From contig JAIYDN010000002.1 of NCBI GenBank assembly GCA_027487485.1, positions 41,633 to 105,632 on the forward strand: a stretch of DNA of 64,000 nucleotides. The letters are read 5' to 3'. How positions within the stretch are numbered: the stretch's first letter is position 1; each line of letters starts with the position of its first letter. Below are positions 25,195 through 34,197 of this stretch, piece by piece. This DNA comes from Planctomycetaceae bacterium. Its GTDB lineage: Bacteria; Planctomycetota; Planctomycetia; Pirellulales; Pirellulaceae. The notes beneath the pieces are model-generated. The model searched no databases, had not been told where the DNA came from, and was given only the letters and a program-made list of their open reading frames with translations. Position numbers and translations under genes: made by a program.

Positions 25195-25851
25195 ATGGCC
25201 CAAACAAACAATCCGTGGCGATTTATTTTGACAGGTGTGCCTATTGTTGGCGTGGCTATCACGGCACTTTTTGCTGCTGCACAACCTCAAAAGCAATCTA
25301 ATGACAGTCCCAAACCAACCACCATTACGGAGACAAAAATGACCACTGAAAAAGCGATTCTGGCAGGAGGATGCTTCTGGGGAATGCAAGATCTTTTTCG
25401 CAAGCAGCCAGGTGTTGTGTCAACGCGAGTTGGATACTCTGGCGGCGACGTGAAGAATGCCACCTATCGAAATCACGGTACTCATGCAGAGGCGATCGAA
25501 GTGGTCTACGACCCAAGTAAGACGAATTTTCGCAATCTACTTGAATTCTTTTTCCAGATCCATGACCCGACTACCAAGAATCGTCAAGGAAACGATCGTG
25601 GGTCGTCGTATCGATCTGCAATCTACTTCACTTGCGAGGAGCAGAAGCTAATTGCTTTGGATACGATCGAAGACGTCAATGAGTCTGGTTTGTGGCCAGG
25701 AAAAGTAGTGACCGAAGTCGAACCAGTAGGTGACTTTTGGGAAGCTGAGGCCGAACACCAAGACTACTTATTGCGAACTCCTGGCGGTTATACCTGCCAT
25801 TTCCCTCGCAAAGGCTGGGTGTTGCCTAGACGTGCAGAAGTGAACAAATAG
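25195..25851 (+). CDS. msrA: Peptide-methionine (S)-S-oxide reductase MsrA with N-terminal membrane/export segment
   Basis: MsrA reduces the S-epimer of methionine sulfoxide. This 218-aa protein has a hydrophobic N-terminal segment (about 10-30), a linker, and the MsrA domain starting at [17 protein letters not shown] (catalytic Cys60), then [45 protein letters not shown], and a C-terminal [12 protein letters not shown] with the likely recycling Cys. The N-terminal segment makes it membrane-anchored or exported, unlike cytoplasmic MsrA. GAGAGAAG precedes the ATG. It sits between DUF1223 and msrP copy 2. Confidence 0.94.
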   Translation: MAQTNNPWRFILTGVPIVGVAITALFAAAQPQKQSNDSPKPTTITETKMTTEKAILAGGCFWGMQDLFRKQPGVVSTRVGYSGGDVKNATYRNHGTHAEAIEVVYDPSKTNFRNLLEFFFQIHDPTTKNRQGNDRGSSYRSAIYFTCEEQKLIALDTIEDVNESGLWPGKVVTEVEPVGDFWEAEAEHQDYLLRTPGGYTCHFPRKGWVLPRRAEVNK

Positions 25852-25889
25852 TTTGAAACCGTGTTCTTATAGTGAGGTGGGTACGTCCG

Positions 25890-26858
25890 ATGTTACAAGA
25901 TGAGATTACTCCGGAGCACTTGTTCTGGAATCGGCGACGCTGGATTCAGGCTGCGGCACTCGCTGGAAGCTTGCCCGTCTCATTTGGGGCGTACAGACTA
26001 TTCAATCCTATTGATATTGACGTAGTATTGCAGTCCGAGCTTAAGAATTTTGTCAAATCAGACCATGACTCGAAACACTTGCTCGAAAATGGATTCGCCG
26101 TCGGTGATTCTACGTCATCCATGTACGACATCACTCACTTCAACAACTTCCTCGAGTTTACAGATGACCAACAGGCTGTGGCGGCTAAGTCAAAGGACTT
26201 CCGCACAGATGGTTGGACGATCGAGGTTGGTGGTTTGGTTGAACGACCGATGACATTCACGTTAGACCAGATACGGACTGAGTTCCCAGTCGAAGAGCGC
26301 ATCTACCGAATGCGATGTATCGAAGCGTGGTCGATGGTGATCCCTTGGTCTGGCTTTCCGCTCGCGGCGCTTCTTGAGAAAGTACGGCCGACAAGCAACG
26401 CGAAGTTTGTTGCTTTCGAATCACTCAAGGACAGGTCGCGTATGCCAAACCAAGTTCCGGGTGAAGTCCAGTGGCCCTATCGCGAAGGTGTGCGATTGGA
26501 CGAGGCCTTGCATCCGCTGACTTTGATTGCGATTGGACTTTACAGACGGGAACTACCTCCCTGCAACGGCGCGCCCATCCGTTTGGTAGTACCGTGGAAG
26601 TATGGAATAAAGAGCATTAAATCGATCGTTAAGATTGATCTGGTGGCGGACCAACCAGTCACAGCGTGGAATCAAGCGGCTCCGCGTGAGAACGGTTTCT
26701 ATGCGAATGTGAATCCAAACGTAGATCATCCACGATGGAGCCAGAAAACCGAACGCAGGGTCGGCGAGCTATTGCGCCGCGACACGTTGCTTTTCAACGG
26801 GTACGAAAAACAAGTCGCACATTTGTACGATGGGATGGATTTGAATGTCCATTACTGA
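25890..26858 (+). CDS. msrP: Methionine sulfoxide reductase catalytic subunit MsrP (YedY), copy 2
   Basis: This 322-aa protein is a close paralog of the copy at 11383-12375. It keeps the molybdenum-ligand Cys143 in [34 protein letters not shown] and HPRWSQKTE. The N-terminal RRRWIQAAALAGSLP is Tat-like, with Trp-Ile in place of the usual Phe-Leu/Met. The ATG 25890 follows GAGGTGGG; a GTG at 25872 is possible. Its 3' end overlaps the next gene by 14 nt, so MsrP and its electron donor are translationally coupled. Confidence 0.94.
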   Translation: MLQDEITPEHLFWNRRRWIQAAALAGSLPVSFGAYRLFNPIDIDVVLQSELKNFVKSDHDSKHLLENGFAVGDSTSSMYDITHFNNFLEFTDDQQAVAAKSKDFRTDGWTIEVGGLVERPMTFTLDQIRTEFPVEERIYRMRCIEAWSMVIPWSGFPLAALLEKVRPTSNAKFVAFESLKDRSRMPNQVPGEVQWPYREGVRLDEALHPLTLIAIGLYRRELPPCNGAPIRLVVPWKYGIKSIKSIVKIDLVADQPVTAWNQAAPRENGFYANVNPNVDHPRWSQKTERRVGELLRRDTLLFNGYEKQVAHLYDGMDLNVHY

Positions 26859-27810
26859 ACCCATCCAGCCAGCAACGTTGGAGCAAACTGTAACAACGAC
26901 TTCCAAGCGTCCAATCACGTTCCCAGAACTCTTCGTGGTACTTAATGGATGTCTTCCGCTGGCCATGCTAATCTACGACGCGAAGCATCATCACCTTGGT
27001 CCCAATCCAATTAGCAATGGGCTGCACACAACAGGGTTGGTATCTATGCTGCTCCTCGTAGCGACATTGTCCGTTTCGCCACTGATAAAGCTCACGAAGT
27101 GGCAGCATTTGTTCTACTACCGTCGACCGCTGGGGTTGCTTGCATTCCTTTACGCAATCGCACACGTTTCGATCTATGTCGTTTATGATCGAGCATGGAA
27201 TTACCAAGAAGCATGGAACGAGGTAGTCGCTCGGCGTTACCTCCAATTTGGAGCGTTGGCGGTCGTATTGATGTTGCCGCTAGCAATAACATCGACGCCT
27301 TTTTGGGTATGGTGTCTCGGATTTCGGCGATGGAAATCATTGCACCGTTTGGTTTATCCTGCATCGATAGCGGCTGTGATTCATTATTTCCTACAAGCTC
27401 GAGCTGAAATCAAGCTTCCATTGGCTATGGGAAGTGCAGTCATCGGACTTCTTTTGTTTCGCGTACTGTCTGCTTCTAGGGAACTGCGAAAGAAAGGGCA
27501 TGCACCCAAAATTGATGAGGCAAAGGGCAGCTACTTGGTTGATTTCCTTGATGAAGGAATAAGTCATTACATCCATCCTGATACAACGTTACTGGAAGCC
27601 GCAAACCAGTTCGGTCTGAATCTTGATTCGGATTGCCAAGCGGGAGTTTGCGGCACATGTCGCATTCAGCTCATCAAGGGTGAAGTCATCATGGACGTTG
27701 ATTCAGGCTTGTCAAAGGACGACAAGGCAACAAACGTCATTTTGGCGTGCCAAGCGAAATGCCGCTCTGACATTTCGATACGTCGTATTCGCAAAGCGCC
27801 GTCAGGATGA
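26845..27810 (+). CDS. msrQ: MsrQ-like heme membrane protein fused to a 2Fe-2S ferredoxin domain
   Basis: The N-terminal 210 or so residues of this 321-aa protein are the MsrQ/ferric-reductase-like membrane domain, with His-bearing helices (FLYAIAHVSIYVVYD; SLHRLVYPASIAAVIHYFL). The C-terminal 90 residues are a plant-type 2Fe-2S domain (DSDCQAGVCGTCRIQL ... ILACQAK). The FAD/NAD(P)H module present in the other copy (9644-11368) is missing. It may take electrons from quinol, a soluble reductase or the ferredoxin domain itself. It is the last gene of the island and is convergent with trpF. Confidence 0.88.
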   Translation: MSITEPIQPATLEQTVTTTSKRPITFPELFVVLNGCLPLAMLIYDAKHHHLGPNPISNGLHTTGLVSMLLLVATLSVSPLIKLTKWQHLFYYRRPLGLLAFLYAIAHVSIYVVYDRAWNYQEAWNEVVARRYLQFGALAVVLMLPLAITSTPFWVWCLGFRRWKSLHRLVYPASIAAVIHYFLQARAEIKLPLAMGSAVIGLLLFRVLSASRELRKKGHAPKIDEAKGSYLVDFLDEGISHYIHPDTTLLEAANQFGLNLDSDCQAGVCGTCRIQLIKGEVIMDVDSGLSKDDKATNVILACQAKCRSDISIRRIRKAPSG

Positions 27811-27841
27811 TCGACGCAGATAGCATCGGTGACTTTACTCA

Positions 27842-28579
27842 TCAGATTGTCGTTTTAGCATCGGCCATCATGTGACGACGAACCTCATTCACGAATTTTG
27901 ACAACTTGGATTCATCAAGTCTTCCATCGGTTCGCAAACTTGAGCATAGATCCAAACCAAACGGTTGGACCTCGCTTATGGCATTAGCGACGTTCTCATG
28001 GCCTAGACCGCCAGCAAGAAATATTGGGACGTTTACTTTTTCGCGAATTCGACGACTGATCGACCAGTCGTGTGTGCGTCCGGTACCGCCCAGCAATTTG
28101 ACCGGGAGCCGCTGATCTCCAGAATCGAGAAGTAAAGCATCAATTCCCAGCTCAGCAATTCTGCACGCTTCTTCCAACGACTCTTCACCCGTAACGTGAA
28201 TCACTTGCACCAGCGATACGCCAGGAAGTGCCATCCGAAGATCCTCGAACCCACCTCGCTCAAGTCGATCGACAATTTGAATCGTATTGACTCTGCACCG
28301 CTTCTGCTGAGCAACAATGGCTGAGACGTTTTGCTCACTCGTTAGAAGGAAGGAACCTATCGAGGGTGGAATTATAGTAGCAATTTCGGCTATAGTCGAT
28401 TCAGAGATTACCCCCGGTCCGCTAGGCATATGTGCCACCAAGCCCAACGCATCAACTCCATAGCGAATGGCCAAGCGAGCTTCTTCGATACTACTGATAC
28501 AGCAAATCTTTACTCTTGGTCGCAGTGTCGGTTCCAACAGCTTCTCCGTCTTGATTCGTAAGTTTGTCGAAGGCTTCAA
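27842..28579 (-). CDS. trpF: Phosphoribosylanthranilate isomerase TrpF
   Basis: TrpF isomerises phosphoribosylanthranilate in tryptophan synthesis. This 245-aa TIM barrel has RVKICCISSIEEARLAIRYG at the N-terminus (the normal KICG reads KICC), then LGLVAHMPSGPGVIS, NTIQIVDRL, LLGGTGRTHDWS and FLAGGLGHENV with DLCSSLRTDG near the end. The catalytic Cys and the phosphate-binding GG are present. The Gly to Cys change beside the catalytic Cys is unusual. No other trp gene is nearby, so it is a lone trpF. Convergent with the island, it probably marks its right border. Confidence 0.88.
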   Translation of the reverse strand: MKPSTNLRIKTEKLLEPTLRPRVKICCISSIEEARLAIRYGVDALGLVAHMPSGPGVISESTIAEIATIIPPSIGSFLLTSEQNVSAIVAQQKRCRVNTIQIVDRLERGGFEDLRMALPGVSLVQVIHVTGEESLEEACRIAELGIDALLLDSGDQRLPVKLLGGTGRTHDWSISRRIREKVNVPIFLAGGLGHENVANAISEVQPFGLDLCSSLRTDGRLDESKLSKFVNEVRRHMMADAKTTI

Positions 28580-28588
28580 ATCATTACA

Positions 28589-28972
28589 TCAACTTCCAAA
28601 CAATTGACCCCATGGAATTACTAACGGGTAGCTCGCGACGATCACCAAGAACGTAAGCGAGATGCCCCATGGAACATCTCTACCATGTGCTCCGAGCAAC
28701 TTTGGTATCACGAACACCATCAGCCAAAGAGTCTTGTAAATGACCTGGATCAGCAGTAGCGGCGACATCGTAACAGGATAAAGCAAGCCTATTACCGAAC
28801 CGAGGAGGATTGCGGTCCAAAGCGATCCGAGGATTGTGCGAAATCCTTCGCTCTCAGGGAACTTTCCTTGACTGGCTAACTGACCGCCTCGCTCGCCACC
28901 AAGGAGCGTCAAGAGACCGATCGGAACGAGAACAATAATGTTGAAAATGTAAGGCAACAGCAAAGGGTTCAA
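28589..28972 (-). CDS. Small integral membrane protein
   Basis: This 127-aa protein has about four hydrophobic helices: PLLLPYIFNIIVLVPIGLLT, SLWTAILLGSVIGLLYP, MSPLLLIQVIYKTLWLMVF, and ISLTFLVIVASYPLVIP. I prefer the TTG start at 28972 because AAAGGAG lies 8 nt before it, and because the extra residues of a longer frame are not membrane-like. Function unknown. It sits just upstream of trpF on the same strand with a 9-nt gap. Confidence 0.7.
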   Translation of the reverse strand: MNPLLLPYIFNIIVLVPIGLLTLLGGERGGQLASQGKFPESEGFRTILGSLWTAILLGSVIGLLYPVTMSPLLLIQVIYKTLWLMVFVIPKLLGAHGRDVPWGISLTFLVIVASYPLVIPWGQLFGS

Positions 28973-29549
28973 GTGGGTCGCTCCTTTTGGCAAAGTGCAG
29001 GGCTTTTGAAACTGCCAGAACCGATCATCTCGATTTGGATGGGCAATAGTAGAGCGTCCTGTCGACTTTTCAAGTTCGATGCTCAACGAGCGAGAGTTGT
29101 AACGAAAACCGTTGCCTCCGCTGTACTCGTCTCATCCTGCGAACCAAGGGCTACCCGCCAGCTCGTAGAGTGAGCGGTTTTCTATTAAGGCGACTCGTTC
29201 GCTGAAATCCCCAATGTTTTGGGCGTTTTCGATTTGTCGGCCCTGGTTTGCCGCGCTCTCTCTTTTCTTACCGCGAGCAAATTTTCCGGATGTTGCTTCC
29301 GTCAAAACGGTATTTTCTCCCGCGAACTATCGCTCTCTCAAGTTGATAAGTGGTTGCTTGTTAGAACGCCGATTGCTTCCGCCCCACCGAACCCGTCCCT
29401 CAAACTACCCGACCGCCGGGTTAACAGCAGGGCCAAAATCGGATCTTACCGTCAACGTCCAGTCTGGAAACTGCTCCTCCGGTTAAGCTCGAACTGAAGT
29501 TCCGAAATCAGGCAAGCAAGATAGATTAGGTCTGCGATCTGAAACGAAG
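28973..29549. other. Intergenic region with a dispersed repeat
   Basis: Apart from the repeat copy at 29191-29300 I see no gene. Two overlapping plus-strand frames of about 90 codons in 29214-29497 cover the repeat and look like chance. Confidence 0.45.
29191..29300 (+). repeat. Dispersed repeat, copy B
   Basis: Matches 16-124 in the same orientation (shared TCGTTCGCTGAAATCCC and the block ending GATGTTGCTTCC). See copy A. Confidence 0.6.
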
Positions 29550-31385
29550 CTACTGAGGAATGATTGCTGCCACCTGCCCTCGTTGTTTCGGTTCTACGAC
29601 AAAGAAACCTAGCGATTCACCCTTGACGCTTCGAACCAACCATACGATTCCGGGACGTGTCCGGATGCGAAAGTTGCCGTCGGGCACTATCGTTTGATAT
29701 ACCTTCTCAGTACCGTCTGGACCAAGCCAAACAAGTTCCACCGACTCCTTTCGTTGGTTGGTGAATGTCACACTTTGGAACGCTCCATTGGGTTGCGATA
29801 CAGGGACTGCAGTGGTTGCGAGTTTTGAGTTCCATGTCAAAGACTCATTGTTCAAAGCGGGCTCATTGGCCGCTCTTGGTGTGGTGATTAGTAACGGAAA
29901 GGCTGGTCTCGCGAGCAAACTCCACATTTTTTCATTCAGCGTTTGCAGGTTGGTTTGCTGGCCTTCCTCATTGGCAAGATTCTTGTTCTCATCAGAATCA
30001 GATTGGTGATCGTATAGTTCTTTCGCGAAAATATCGCCACTTACCGCATCGAGCCATTCCACATAACGATATCGATTCGTTCTTATCGCATAGCCCATAA
30101 AATCCTTCCCCTCATGCTTCCGAGGGAATTGGCTGAACGCGGCATCTTTCACTGACAAATCAACGTTTTCTAAAATGGGTTTAAGGCTCTTTCCTTGCAG
30201 TTGGTTTGGTATAGGCAGGCTGGCGAGTTCGGCAAGCGTGGGAAAAACATCCACCAACTCAACCAAGGAATCGCAGACTTTTCCATTCCCTTTGGCGGAA
30301 GGACTACGAATAATCAGTGGCACACGGGTATCCACTTCGTAATTGGTTTGCTTACACCAACCTCCATGTTCACCTAACTTCCATCCGTGGTCGCTCCATA
30401 GAACAACGATTGTTTTATCGGCAAGGTTGGCTTGCTCCAGTGCATGTAAAAGCCGGCCAATCTGAGCATCCACGAACGAGACACTCGCGTAATAGCCATG
30501 CTTCAACTCTCTCTGTTGCTCAACACTCAAAGGGCCTTCAAAGGGACTTGGAGCATCCGCATAATCCATGTAGCCTCGCAGTTCATAAAAGCCACCCGAT
30601 GAGCGATCTCCGAACGCCACGTTAGGAGCGTTGCTAGGCATGAAACCATGGGAAGCGAGTGGAATCTCGTCGCGATTGTAAAGATCCCAATACGGCTTGG
30701 GGGTAATGAAAGGTAAGTGCGGTCGTATGTAACCGACGGCAAGAAAGAAAGGCTTCTCTCCAGCAGCAAGCTCGTTCATTTTTTGGATCGCATCCGAGGT
30801 CTGTTTTCCATCGTAGTTGCGATCGTCGGGTTCCTCTTGAATCTCCGTGGCGGGCCCTCGCATGCGCTCGATCGCACTCTCCGGTTTTCCACTGGCTCGC
30901 ATGGCAACTTTGAATTCCGCAAGCTTTCTCCGATTCTCTGCGGAGTGAGCGACGACATCTTGTGCATTGTGGGTCGGTTCATCCCACGAAGCTGCATCCG
31001 GAAACGGGTTATGATAAATCTTGCCGTAGGCCACCGCTTGATATCCATGCTGACGAAAATGTTGGGGAAGAGTCACAGCATTTGGCATTACCGTCCTCAT
31101 TTCTGTCGTCAGATCCCAAACGCGGGTTGTATCTGGACGTAGTCCAGTCAGGAGCGAGACTCGCGACGGATTGCAAACAGCTTGCTGACAGTATGCATGT
31201 CGAAATAAAACACCGGTCGATGCGAGACGATCTATGTTGGGTGACTTTACATTGCCGTTTCCATGGCAACCCAAATCGCAACGCATATCATCGACAGCGA
31301 TAAAAAGAACGTTAGGCTGCTCGGCATTCGCAAAGTCAACTTGCATGAACGCAAGACAAAGAAAGAGGCATAAGCGAATTGCCAT
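29550..31385 (-). CDS. Exported iduronate-2-sulfatase-like sulfatase
   Basis: This 611-aa enzyme of the alkaline-phosphatase fold hydrolyses sulfate esters. The signal peptide (about 1-21) is followed by PNVLFIAVDDMRCDLGCHG with metal-binding Asp pair, then the sulfatase motif CNPSRVSLLTG where Cys71 should be turned to formylglycine. KPFFLAVGYIRPHLPF and VLWSDHGWKLGEHGGW complete the metal site. The DDMRCDLGCHGN pattern and the VWDL motif fit the iduronate-2-sulfatase group. A C-terminal extension of about 110 residues follows the usual domain. Planctomycetes use many of these on algal sulfated polysaccharides. Confidence 0.94.
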   Translation of the reverse strand: MAIRLCLFLCLAFMQVDFANAEQPNVLFIAVDDMRCDLGCHGNGNVKSPNIDRLASTGVLFRHAYCQQAVCNPSRVSLLTGLRPDTTRVWDLTTEMRTVMPNAVTLPQHFRQHGYQAVAYGKIYHNPFPDAASWDEPTHNAQDVVAHSAENRRKLAEFKVAMRASGKPESAIERMRGPATEIQEEPDDRNYDGKQTSDAIQKMNELAAGEKPFFLAVGYIRPHLPFITPKPYWDLYNRDEIPLASHGFMPSNAPNVAFGDRSSGGFYELRGYMDYADAPSPFEGPLSVEQQRELKHGYYASVSFVDAQIGRLLHALEQANLADKTIVVLWSDHGWKLGEHGGWCKQTNYEVDTRVPLIIRSPSAKGNGKVCDSLVELVDVFPTLAELASLPIPNQLQGKSLKPILENVDLSVKDAAFSQFPRKHEGKDFMGYAIRTNRYRYVEWLDAVSGDIFAKELYDHQSDSDENKNLANEEGQQTNLQTLNEKMWSLLARPAFPLLITTPRAANEPALNNESLTWNSKLATTAVPVSQPNGAFQSVTFTNQRKESVELVWLGPDGTEKVYQTIVPDGNFRIRTRPGIVWLVRSVKGESLGFFVVEPKQRGQVAAIIPQ

Positions 31386-31805
31386 CGGCTTGTTTTCAAG
31401 TTTAGGGGTAAGGAAAATGTCTCGAGTCGAATTGCATTGCGCGTTATCTTAGCTGCTTTGCCTGTCAAATAACTTTTGGTTAAGATATTCGCCCTGCCCG
31501 CGGCCAATTGGCCCACGATTCTGGTCCATAGGTATTGGCTGGCTCGCAACACCGTAGCGCGCAAACGAGGCATCTACACAAGTAGATGCCTCATCCCCTT
31601 TTGATCGACTTGGAATCGACAGTGCGGCCTGGTTACAGGTGGTGAAGAATTTCGAACGATGTTTCAAGAACTTAGCGGGTAAGCCTGCGATCATCGCCAA
31701 GCAGTCCAGTGGCGATGCGAGCCTGCGCGAAGTGGGCAGTAACCTAACTTTCAATCCTCCGGCTCTCAGTGGAACAGAGTCAGCCTAGGGACCTTTGGCT
31801 TTGCC
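31386..31805. other. Intergenic region with a decayed frame
   Basis: A plus-strand frame (about 31560-31785) reads FDRLGIDSAAWLQVVKNFERCFKNLAGKP in two stretches, vaguely like C-termini of IS200/RAYT-type transposases. It lacks a start and upstream domain. I call this a possible relic only. A perfect hairpin (31567-31592) lies inside it. Confidence 0.3.
31567..31592. repeat. Perfect 11-bp hairpin
   Basis: GAGGCATCTAC - ACAA - GTAGATGCCTC is a perfect stem with 4-nt loop, 214 nt past the end of the minus-strand redoxin gene. It may be that operon's terminator, although the T-run is weak, or a mobile-element end. Confidence 0.6.
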
Positions 31806-32396
31806 CTATAAGTTGATGAAGCAGCCGACAGCCTCGGTGTTCGTGACTGAAATCGGTTGTCCGTCGACAATTGCTTTTAAGGCGTCAGCCAATTCGTGAG
31901 TCGTCGCTGCAACTCGTTTCTTGCCATAAGCCGCATACAAATCGTCGATGCGGCCTTTATATACCGCATTTTCTTTCGCGTTGACAAACACATGTACTTC
32001 CGGCGTAACTCGCGCACCAATGCTGCGGGCGATCGACTGATCTTGGTCGACGACAATCGGCACTTCAATTCCGAACTGCTTGGCATGTTCGGCTGCTCGC
32101 TCGCGGGTCGTCGAGGGAGCGGGATGAACCATGAACCAGCGGACGCCCAGGGAAACATATTCTTTCGCGAGCTTTGTCAGTTTCGGTTGATAGGCGTTGG
32201 CAATCGGGCAATCGGTAGAGATGAATACCAGCACGACGGCACGGGTCGTTGGATCCTCGAAGGGCACGTGCTGTTGGCCATCGATATCGATCAGCTTCCA
32301 GTCCCTATGCGGCTGCTGTGCCTGGCCCTCGATCGTATTCGAAAGCAACTGGATGGCCAACGCGACATGCACGATCCAATTTCTAAAACTCAGCAT
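31806..32396 (-). CDS. Exported redoxin-domain protein
   Basis: This 196-aa protein has a signal peptide (ending EGQAQ) and a redoxin/AhpC-TSA-like fold: VVLVFISTDCPIANAYQPKL with a single active Cys, then VPIVVDQDQSIARSIGARVTPEVHVF and YKGRIDDLYAAYGK. This type is often found with planctomycete ascorbate-dependent monooxygenase-like proteins, as here, directly downstream. I chose ATG 32396 over the longer frame because the signal peptide begins there. Confidence 0.87.
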   Translation of the reverse strand: MLSFRNWIVHVALAIQLLSNTIEGQAQQPHRDWKLIDIDGQQHVPFEDPTTRAVVLVFISTDCPIANAYQPKLTKLAKEYVSLGVRWFMVHPAPSTTRERAAEHAKQFGIEVPIVVDQDQSIARSIGARVTPEVHVFVNAKENAVYKGRIDDLYAAYGKKRVAATTHELADALKAIVDGQPISVTNTEAVGCFINL

Positions 32397-32466
32397 TTTT
32401 GTCTTTCTGCCCAGTAACGGGAAAATTTGTTTCTGATATCGATTTATTTCAGTGCGATGCGGCGAA

Positions 32467-34197
32467 CTACTTGTCGTTGCCTGCTCCAAAGCGTTCGATG
32501 AGTTCAGACAACCGACCAAGCTCTATCGCATCCAGTGCCTCGTCGGAATCTTGATCAAGTATTTCAAAAAACCGGCCACCTAGCCTCGGTGGAGCTTCTG
32601 ACTTTTGCAACTTACCATCGCGGTTTTCGTCCAGTTGCAACAGCATTAGCCTGGCTCCATTACCTTTGGTAAATCGATCGACAATCGAAGTTGCAAAATG
32701 CGTTCTCAAAGCGACTTCTAAGTCTGTTCTCTGACCTTCGTTGGCAGCAACCACCATCAACGTGACACTCCCCATTTCATCATTGGACTGACGGCCCCAA
32801 CGTATACGTTGCGGAGGCTGGTAAGGATTTTCCAAATTGTCCGCTGAGTTATCGTACACGATGTCCGTGGTGATCACGGTTCCGGCAGGTAAATCAATCG
32901 GCTCGGCGTATAAGTATCGGTCTTGCCAATCCAGGTCCCAATCGTCGATTTGCATCAAAGTGATTTCCCCTCCATTTGGCGTTCGGGCGATCATTTTCAT
33001 CTCTCGGCAAATGTAATGAGCGTGACCACCGATGCTGATTGCTTGAACGTCGATCGGCAGCTTGAAAGAGTCGGTGATACGAAAGTTCGGTTCGCCCGCC
33101 GGAATATCGATATTGGCCCCGAAACCGAACATCGCAGGGACTTGGATCGGCACAAGTAGTTTCAAAGGGGGCCGATCTGCAAAGTACAGCGCCAACTCAG
33201 CTTGCTCCGTTTCACGTTTTCCCGATGGATGGAAGTGCGTTTGCATGACGACGTCCGAGCCCTTGGGCAAAGCCATCGCCAAGTCTCCGGGCAGCTTTGT
33301 CGGCATCGCTCCCGGCACGTGCCCGCCCAAGCCGCGAGCCAGGGCACTATCAATCCGCCCGCCTTCGTTCGCGCTAGATTTACGATGATTCCGTAGACCG
33401 CTCAATCGACTCAATAAGCCGCCCATACCAGCCGAATTGCCGCCGGCCTCGCCACCCATGTCAGCGAGAAAGCCCATACCGGCAATCCCGGCTTTGCCAT
33501 CCGAGCCGTCCATTTTGCTGGCGTTGCCAGATAAGTCGAGGAAAAACAAGGCATGGTGCATGGCTGATTCCGCACTCGAACGCAACTCGATTGCCTTCAC
33601 CCATTTGTCTTCAGGTAGCTGAAGCGGAAACACAAACGATCGATAAATATCGGGGCCGTCCGCGGGAACTTCGAATTGTCCGTTCATCTTCACGATCAAA
33701 TCAGGCTTGCCAAGGCTCCACCCATCGGGAAATTCGGGAGGTTTTGGCATGGCTGCCCTATCTCCTTCCGGACAACCCGCAGCTATCCAGCTCGCCAGTT
33801 TTTCTTTTTGCGATTGGCTCAAGCTGCGATCGTTGGAAAATGAAACGTTGTGATTGACCGGTTTCCACGGAGGCATGTAATTGCTCTCGATTACTGCCTC
33901 AATGGTAGATGCTCGTTTCCTCACATCGTCATAAGTCAAAAGCGAAAAGGGGCCGACTTGACCTGGCCGGTGGCATGATGAGCATTTGTCGTAAATGATC
34001 GTCGCAATGTCGCTGGAAAAAGTTACAATTTCCACCGCAGTGGTTTTGGTTTTCGCGGTCTCCGACTCTTGACTCCACGCGTGAGGTAGTCCCAGCATCG
34101 CCCAAGCCAATGTGAGCACGACACGCTTTCGCGTCGCACTTGAACTCTTGAATTCCGATCCTGCATTTAACGTACGCCTGTCAAAGTTCTTGCTCAT
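32467..34197 (-). CDS. Cytochrome c / copper type II ascorbate-dependent monooxygenase-like protein with EF-hands
   Basis: The N-terminal hydrophobic segment of this 576-aa protein ends near WSQE. A heme-c site CSSCHRPGQVGPFSL comes first. The monooxygenase-like double domain follows with copper-type histidines (MHHALFFLDL; MQTHFHPSG; GGHAHYICREM). The C-terminal part carries two EF-hand-like loops (DENRDGKLQKSE and DQDSDEALDAIE). It resembles planctomycete proteins annotated as ascorbate-dependent monooxygenase. The substrate is unknown. It overlaps the membrane protein upstream by 4 nt, and the ECF sigma gene leads the operon. Confidence 0.86.
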   Translation of the reverse strand: MSKNFDRRTLNAGSEFKSSSATRKRVVLTLAWAMLGLPHAWSQESETAKTKTTAVEIVTFSSDIATIIYDKCSSCHRPGQVGPFSLLTYDDVRKRASTIEAVIESNYMPPWKPVNHNVSFSNDRSLSQSQKEKLASWIAAGCPEGDRAAMPKPPEFPDGWSLGKPDLIVKMNGQFEVPADGPDIYRSFVFPLQLPEDKWVKAIELRSSAESAMHHALFFLDLSGNASKMDGSDGKAGIAGMGFLADMGGEAGGNSAGMGGLLSRLSGLRNHRKSSANEGGRIDSALARGLGGHVPGAMPTKLPGDLAMALPKGSDVVMQTHFHPSGKRETEQAELALYFADRPPLKLLVPIQVPAMFGFGANIDIPAGEPNFRITDSFKLPIDVQAISIGGHAHYICREMKMIARTPNGGEITLMQIDDWDLDWQDRYLYAEPIDLPAGTVITTDIVYDNSADNLENPYQPPQRIRWGRQSNDEMGSVTLMVVAANEGQRTDLEVALRTHFATSIVDRFTKGNGARLMLLQLDENRDGKLQKSEAPPRLGGRFFEILDQDSDEALDAIELGRLSELIERFGAGNDK

